Shown piece by piece: positions 59,160-64,000 of a stretch of 64,000 bases of DNA. The notes under the pieces are model-generated. The model saw nothing but the letters and a program-made list of their open reading frames with translations. It did no database searches and was not told the origin of the DNA. The stretch is from contig NZ_JAUXVR010000041.1 in assembly GCF_030680395.1 (NCBI RefSeq), positions 62,001 through 126,000 of the forward strand, read 5' to 3'. Source of the DNA: Methylobacter sp. GTDB taxonomy: Bacteria > Pseudomonadota > Gammaproteobacteria > Methylococcales > Methylomonadaceae. Numbering within the stretch: position 1 is the stretch's first letter; each line of letters begins with the position of its first letter. Position numbers and translations under genes: made by a program.

Positions 59160-62100
59160 ATGACCATTCGAGTAGCTGTCCGTCACAAAACTGTATACAG
59201 CTTTGATAGATCGGTATCCCTGTCGCCGCATGTATTCAGGTTGCGCCCTGCGGTGCATAGCCGAACGCCGATTAAAGGCTATAGCTTGCGCATTGAGCCT
59301 GAAAACCATTTTATCAACTGGCAGCAAGATCCGTTCGGTAACCTGCTGGCGCGGGTAGTGTTTCCTGAAAAATGCTCAAAACTCAGCGTTGAGGTCGAAG
59401 TCATCGCCGATATGACAGTGATCAATCCCTTCGATTTTTTTGTTGAAGAGTATGCGGAACAGTATCCGTTTAAATACGATGCGCTGTTGCTGAAAGAATT
59501 ACAGCCTTATCTGGAAATCGCCGAGCAAGGTGTTTTACTCAAGCGATGGGTAGCCGATTTCGATCTGGATAAACGTAATATCAACGACTTTCTGGTTGAT
59601 GTTAACCGCAAGGTCTTTCAGGCGATTAGCTACAACATACGCATGGAAGTAGGCATCCAAAGCTGTGAGGAAACGCTGACCACGCTCAGCGGTTCGTGCC
59701 GGGATTCGGCCTGGTTACTGGTGCAAATACTCCGTCATTTAGGACTCGCGGCCCGGTTTGTTTCCGGTTATCTGATACAGCTGACCGCCGATGTCAAATC
59801 GCTGGACGGCCCCTCCGGGCCGGAGCAGGATTTCACCGATTTACATGCCTGGACTGAAGTTTATATCCCCGGAGCCGGTTGGGTAGGGCTTGATCCGACC
59901 TCCGGCTTATTGGCCGGAGAAGGACATATTCCGCTGGCTTGCACGCCCGATCCCGCCAGTGCCGCTCCGGTCACCGGCGGCACCGACAAGTGCGAAGTGG
60001 AATTTGAGTTCAGCAACACGGTGCTGCGACTGCATGAAGACCCGCGCGTCACCAAGCCTTATACCGATGAACAGTGGTATCGCATTGACGCGCTGGGCCA
60101 ACAGGTTGACCGGCAATTGCTGGCTGACGATGTGCGCCTGACCATGGGCGGCGAGCCGACCTTTGTTTCCGTTGACGACATGGAAGGCGCGGAGTGGAAT
60201 GTCGATGCCGACGGCCCGCACAAACGCGAGCGGGCCAATGCACTGACCAAACGTTTGCGCGATCAGTTTGCAAAAGGCGCGATGCTGCATTACGGACAGG
60301 GTAAATGGTATCCGGGCGAAGCGTTGCCGCGCTGGCAATACGGCATTTTTTGGCGTAAAGACGGCACTCCGGTTTGGCGCAATCCCGAATTGCTGGCCGA
60401 TATTAACAAAGATTACGGCCATACCGTTGAACAGGCCGAGTCTGTTATCAAGCAAATCACGTTACGATTAGGCCTGCAACCGCGCTATATCAAGACGGCT
60501 TTTGAAGACAGTTTTTACTATCTCTGGCAGGAAGGCTCGCTGCCGGACAATATCGATCCGTTAAAAAGCAACCTGAAGGATTCGATTGAACGCAAGACCT
60601 TGGCGCAACTGCTGGATGCCGATTTAGGCAAGGCCGCAGGGTTTACCTTGCCGATAAAATGGGACTGGGCCAACCAAAAATGGCAAAGCGGCCCCTGGGA
60701 TTTTCGTCGCGGACAAATGTTTTTGATTCCCGGTAATTCGCCGATGGGCATGCGCTTGCCCTTAGGCAGCTTGCCCTGGGTCGCCCCGGACAAGCTCGAT
60801 ACCCAGGAGCAGCAAAGCCTGTTTGAGGAACTGCCTGAACTCGGCGATTATTACGGCGAAGTCACGCACCGTTACAGCCATAGCGAGGAAAAACTCAAGG
60901 CCCATCCCGAGCAGGATTCAGGCGATGATCAACCCATCGAGGTGGAAGTGCCTCACACTGCGGTTTGTGTTGAAGCCCGCGAAGGCCGCGTGCATATATT
61001 CCTGCCGCCGCTGACTTCACTGGAACATTACCTGGAACTAATTGCTGCCGTTGAAGCGTCTGCAGAAAACCTGTCGATTCCGGTAGTGCTGGAAGGCTAT
61101 GAACCGCCGCGGGATTACCGCGTAGAGCGTTTGATGGTGACGCCTGATCCCGGCGTCATCGAAGTCAATATTCATCCCTCAAAAACCTGGCAAGAGTTGG
61201 TGGACAAAACCACCCTTCTCTATGAACAAGCCCACCAGGTCAGACTGGGGACCGAAAAATTCATGCTCGACGGCCGTCATACCGGAACCGGCGGCGGTAA
61301 CCATATCACCATGGGCGCAGAGACGCCGACCGACAGCCCGCTGCTGCGCCGTCCCGACTTGTTACGCAGTCTGGTGACCTACTGGCAGCATCATCCCGGC
61401 TTGTCGTATTTGTTTTCCGGCATGTTTATCGGCCCGACCAGTCAAGCGCCGCGAGTTGATGAAGGCCGGGACGAAAAGCTCTATGAACTGGAAATCGCCT
61501 TTCAGCAAATGCCGGAAGGTGAAGTGCCTGCGCCCTGGCTGGTGGATCGTTTGTTGCGGCATTTGCTGACCGACATCACCGGCAATACGCATCGTTCCGA
61601 GTTCTGCATTGATAAACTGTATTCGCCGGACAGTTCGACCGGACGTTTGGGCATTTTGGAGCTACGCGCTTTTGAAATGCCGCCGCATGCCCGGATGTCG
61701 CTGGTGCAAACCTTACTATTGCGATCCCTGATTGCGTGGTTTTGGCGCGAACCCTACAAACACGATTTAATCCGTTGGGGTACCGAATTGCACGACCGCT
61801 TTATGCTGCCGCATTATGTCCGCGAAGATATGAAACAGGTCGCTAAAGATTTGCAACGGGCCGGATACGATTTTGAACTGGAATGGCTGGAACCGTTTTT
61901 TGAGTTCCGTTTTCCCCGTTACGGCAACACCCTGATAGACGGCATTGATCTGGAAATGCGTTTTGCCATTGAACCCTGGCATGTGTTGGGCGAAGAAGTC
62001 AGCAGCACCGGCACCGCGCGCTATGTCGATTCATCGGTAGAGCGCGTGCAGATTAAAGTAACCGGCTTTACCGAAGGACGTTATGTGTTGACTTGTAACG

Positions 62101-62537
62101 GCAGGCGCCTGCCGTTACGCGGCACCGGCCGCAAAGGCGAATATGTTGCCGGAGTGCGTTACCGCGCCTGGCAACCGCCCTCCGCACTGCATCCCACTAT
62201 CAGCCCGCATGTGCCGTTGGTGATCGATGTGATCGATACCTGGAACGGGCATTCGGTAGGCGGCTGCACTTATCATGTCGCCCATCCCGGCGGCCGCAGT
62301 TACGACGCGTTTCCGGTGAACAGCTATGAAGCCGAGGCGAGGCGCGTCACCCGCTTTTGGGATTTCGGCCATACGCCCGGCGTTATTACGCGCCCGCCGA
62401 TAACAATGCCGTTCGACCATCAGGCAGTAGCACAATTCAGCGTCAATGAAGTCGCGCCAAGACCCATGGCGCCGCCTATTGAAGAGCTAAGTCACGAATA
62501 TCCGTTTACAATGGACTTGCGGCACCGAAGCAGGTAA
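59160..62537 (+). CDS. Transglutaminase-like protein with DUF2126
   Basis: 1125 aa. Residues 1-80 form the bacterial transglutaminase N-terminal domain (VAVRHKTVYSFDRSVSLSPH). The core (about 165-265) has the catalytic Cys in LSGSCRDSAWLL, His in FTDLHAWTEVYIPGAGWVGL and Asp in LDPTSGLL. From about residue 310 to the end is DUF2126 (LTMGGEPTFVSVDDMEGAEW, GRHTGTGGGNHITMGA, LLRSLIAWFWREPYKHDLIRWG). The family goes with alpha-E and ATP-grasp genes; it may cleave or crosslink peptides. Confidence 0.95.
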   Translation: MTIRVAVRHKTVYSFDRSVSLSPHVFRLRPAVHSRTPIKGYSLRIEPENHFINWQQDPFGNLLARVVFPEKCSKLSVEVEVIADMTVINPFDFFVEEYAEQYPFKYDALLLKELQPYLEIAEQGVLLKRWVADFDLDKRNINDFLVDVNRKVFQAISYNIRMEVGIQSCEETLTTLSGSCRDSAWLLVQILRHLGLAARFVSGYLIQLTADVKSLDGPSGPEQDFTDLHAWTEVYIPGAGWVGLDPTSGLLAGEGHIPLACTPDPASAAPVTGGTDKCEVEFEFSNTVLRLHEDPRVTKPYTDEQWYRIDALGQQVDRQLLADDVRLTMGGEPTFVSVDDMEGAEWNVDADGPHKRERANALTKRLRDQFAKGAMLHYGQGKWYPGEALPRWQYGIFWRKDGTPVWRNPELLADINKDYGHTVEQAESVIKQITLRLGLQPRYIKTAFEDSFYYLWQEGSLPDNIDPLKSNLKDSIERKTLAQLLDADLGKAAGFTLPIKWDWANQKWQSGPWDFRRGQMFLIPGNSPMGMRLPLGSLPWVAPDKLDTQEQQSLFEELPELGDYYGEVTHRYSHSEEKLKAHPEQDSGDDQPIEVEVPHTAVCVEAREGRVHIFLPPLTSLEHYLELIAAVEASAENLSIPVVLEGYEPPRDYRVERLMVTPDPGVIEVNIHPSKTWQELVDKTTLLYEQAHQVRLGTEKFMLDGRHTGTGGGNHITMGAETPTDSPLLRRPDLLRSLVTYWQHHPGLSYLFSGMFIGPTSQAPRVDEGRDEKLYELEIAFQQMPEGEVPAPWLVDRLLRHLLTDITGNTHRSEFCIDKLYSPDSSTGRLGILELRAFEMPPHARMSLVQTLLLRSLIAWFWREPYKHDLIRWGTELHDRFMLPHYVREDMKQVAKDLQRAGYDFELEWLEPFFEFRFPRYGNTLIDGIDLEMRFAIEPWHVLGEEVSSTGTARYVDSSVERVQIKVTGFTEGRYVLTCNGRRLPLRGTGRKGEYVAGVRYRAWQPPSALHPTISPHVPLVIDVIDTWNGHSVGGCTYHVAHPGGRSYDAFPVNSYEAEARRVTRFWDFGHTPGVITRPPITMPFDHQAVAQFSVNEVAPRPMAPPIEELSHEYPFTMDLRHRSR

Positions 62538-62556
62538 TACCGGAGTGTGCGGATAT

Positions 62557-62647
62557 AGCCGCGTAAGGTACGCTGTGCGTATCATTAAATTACGCGGCTA
62601 GAGCTTCCAAGACGCGGATTGCCAAGCAGGAGCTTGGGAATCCGCGG
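62557..62647. repeat. Two hairpins between the transglutaminase and citrate synthase genes
   Basis: TAGCCGCGTAA/TTACGCGGCTA (62557-62601), then CGCGGATTGCCAAGC/GCTTGGGAATCCGCG (62614-62647). The second resembles the GCTTGGGAA hairpins of other repeats. They may end the transglutaminase transcript. Confidence 0.7.
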
Positions 62648-62703
62648 ATAAATAAAATAAAATTAAGTGATGGTCTAGCCATCAGCTTTGGAGATTTATT
62701 CAA

Positions 62704-64000
62704 ATGACCGATAAATTAAAGCAGTTATCCCCAGCCATATTGACATTGGATGATAAAAATTACTCATTACCCACTTTGATAGGGATCGAGGGTGAAAAAG
62801 CCATCGATATCTCCAAATTGCGCAGTCAAAGCAGTTACGTGACCCTGGATGAAGGCTATGGCAATACCGCCAGCTGTGAAAGCGCCATCACTTATATTGA
62901 CGGCGAGAAAGGCATACTCCGTTATCGCGGTTATCCTATTGAAGAATTGGCCGAAAATTCGCGTTTTGTTGAAGTGGCCTATTTGCTGCTGAATGGCGAA
63001 CTACCTAATAGCCGACAGTTATTGGAGTTTTCAACCAATCTTAACGAGTCTTCGATCATTCCCGAAGACATGCATCATTTTTTTAACGGTTTTCCGCGCG
63101 GCTCGCACCCGATGGGTATTTTGGCGACCATGGTGGCCTCATTATCCACGTTCTACCCGATCCCCGACCGGCTTGATACGGTGACAGAACAGCAAATTGT
63201 TATCAACTTGATCTCTCAGGTACGCACTATCGCAGCTTTCTCCTACAAGAAATCGATCGGCGAACCGCTAGTTTATCCGTCCTACAAGCTTAAATACGTA
63301 CGCAACTTCCTGAACATGATGTTTTCATCGCCGGTGCGGGATTATCAATTGGATGAAGATATTGTCAGAGCCATCGATATGTTCCTGATCCTGCATGCCG
63401 ACCATGAGCAAAATTGCAGCACCTCTTCGGTGCGTACCGCAGGTTCAAGTATGGCGAATGTGTATGCGGTGGCTTCGGCAGGCATCTCGGCGCTTTGGGG
63501 GCCTCGTCATGGCGGCGCCAATCAGCAAGTGATACAGATGCTTGAACAGATACATGCCGACGGCGGCGACGGCACTGAATTTATCAATCAGGCAAAAGAT
63601 AAAAACTCGCCAAGCCGACTGATGGGTTTCGGCCATCGCGTGTACAAGAATTTCGATCCCCGCGCCATGGTATTAAAAAAACAATGCGACAAATTATTCG
63701 CCAAAGCCGGGGTTAGCGATCCTTTGTTCGATATTGCCCGGAAACTGGAAGAAATCGCCTTGAAAGACGACTATTTCATCTCCCGGAAACTGTATCCGAA
63801 CGTCGATTTTTATTCCGGATTGATTCTCCGGGCCGCCGGCATACCCACCAATATGTACACGGTGTTATTCGCTATCGGCCGGATGCCCGGCTGGCTGGCG
63901 CACTGGCGGGAAATGCTGCACAGCGAGCAAGTGATCATTACCCGTCCTCGTCAGATCTATGTGGGCGAGCCGTTACGGCATTATCAAAATATTGAACAAC
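62704..64000 (+). CDS. gltA: Citrate synthase (3' end beyond the window)
   Basis: 432 codons visible, no stop before the edge. Type II (hexameric) length and pattern: N-terminal zinc-free beta domain, then TYIDGEKGILRYRGYPIEEL, catalytic ADHEQNCSTS, GPRHGGANQQ (His) and MGFGHRVYKNFDPR (His), with the late Asp in NVDFYSGL. It condenses acetyl-CoA with oxaloacetate. ATG 62704 has GGAG 10 bp upstream. Unrelated to the repeats before it. Confidence 0.96.
   Translation, partial: MTDKLKQLSPAILTLDDKNYSLPTLIGIEGEKAIDISKLRSQSSYVTLDEGYGNTASCESAITYIDGEKGILRYRGYPIEELAENSRFVEVAYLLLNGELPNSRQLLEFSTNLNESSIIPEDMHHFFNGFPRGSHPMGILATMVASLSTFYPIPDRLDTVTEQQIVINLISQVRTIAAFSYKKSIGEPLVYPSYKLKYVRNFLNMMFSSPVRDYQLDEDIVRAIDMFLILHADHEQNCSTSSVRTAGSSMANVYAVASAGISALWGPRHGGANQQVIQMLEQIHADGGDGTEFINQAKDKNSPSRLMGFGHRVYKNFDPRAMVLKKQCDKLFAKAGVSDPLFDIARKLEEIALKDDYFISRKLYPNVDFYSGLILRAAGIPTNMYTVLFAIGRMPGWLAHWREMLHSEQVIITRPRQIYVGEPLRHYQNIEQ

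Overview
The window is a chromosomal segment of a Gram-negative, nitrogen-fixing gammaproteobacterium. The nif genes are ordered and paired much as in Azotobacter vinelandii: nifL-nifA divergent from rnf, nifB-fdxN-nifO...nifQ, iscA-nifU-nifS, and nifV-cysE...nifW-nifZ-nifM-clpX-nifF. Together with long palindromic intergenic repeats and Cus metal efflux, this would suit a type I methanotroph (Methylococcales). That assignment is inference: no methane-oxidation gene is in the window, and neither are the structural genes nifHDK or nifEN.

Layout. 1-2.9 kb: end of an unknown gene, repeats, an unknown 150-aa protein, a beta-class GST, a bacteriohemerythrin and an AlkB-like dioxygenase. 2.9-11.9 kb (minus strand): one long nif accessory run read from a sigma54 promoter in front of nifV: nifV, a 48-aa protein, cysE, a helical-repeat protein, a 37-aa membrane protein, nifW, nifZ, nifM, clpX, a glutaredoxin-BolA fusion, nifF, a Rieske protein, an RseC-like protein and two unknown small proteins. 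12.1-13.9 kb: decayed and orphan toxin-antitoxin genes and a GIY-YIG protein. 14-16.8 kb (minus): iscA-nifU-nifS with its own sigma54 promoter and NifA site. 16.8-20 kb: a second NifZ-family protein, a two-domain SagB-like oxidoreductase and small ORFs. 20.1-26.5 kb (minus): rnfABCDGEH-bfd-bfr. 26.5-30.3 kb: a shared control region, then nifLA and a small downstream gene. 30.3-33.2 kb: two toxin-antitoxin pairs, an IS1595-like remnant and MlaA. 33.2-38.6 kb: nifB, fdxN, nifO, a flavodiiron protein, two [2Fe-2S] ferredoxins (one resembling Shethna protein II) and nifQ.

From 38.8 kb the content is not obviously nif: a chemoreceptor; two secreted proteins, both with frame problems; a TetR-controlled locus with two visible operators; a Cus-type metal efflux operon; an ATP-grasp/alpha-E/GNAT group and a large transglutaminase-DUF2126 protein, with an HPPD-like dioxygenase between them; and the start of a citrate synthase.

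How it works together (inference). NifL/NifA senses redox and nitrogen state. Four sigma54 -24/-12 promoters (nifV, iscA-nif, rnfA, nifB) have TGT-N10-ACA NifA sites at the expected distance, and nifLA has a sigma54 motif sharing the rnfA sites. Rnf, NifF and FdxN would supply low-potential electrons; NifU/S/IscA, NifB, NifQ, NifV and CysE would supply clusters, FeMo-co precursors and cysteine/homocitrate; NifM/W/Z and ClpX would handle protein maturation. Hemerythrin, flavodiiron protein and a Shethna-like ferredoxin form a plausible oxygen-protection layer. Palindromic repeats sharing a GTTCCCACGC...GCGTGGGAAC core, and several other inverted repeats, sit in most gaps.
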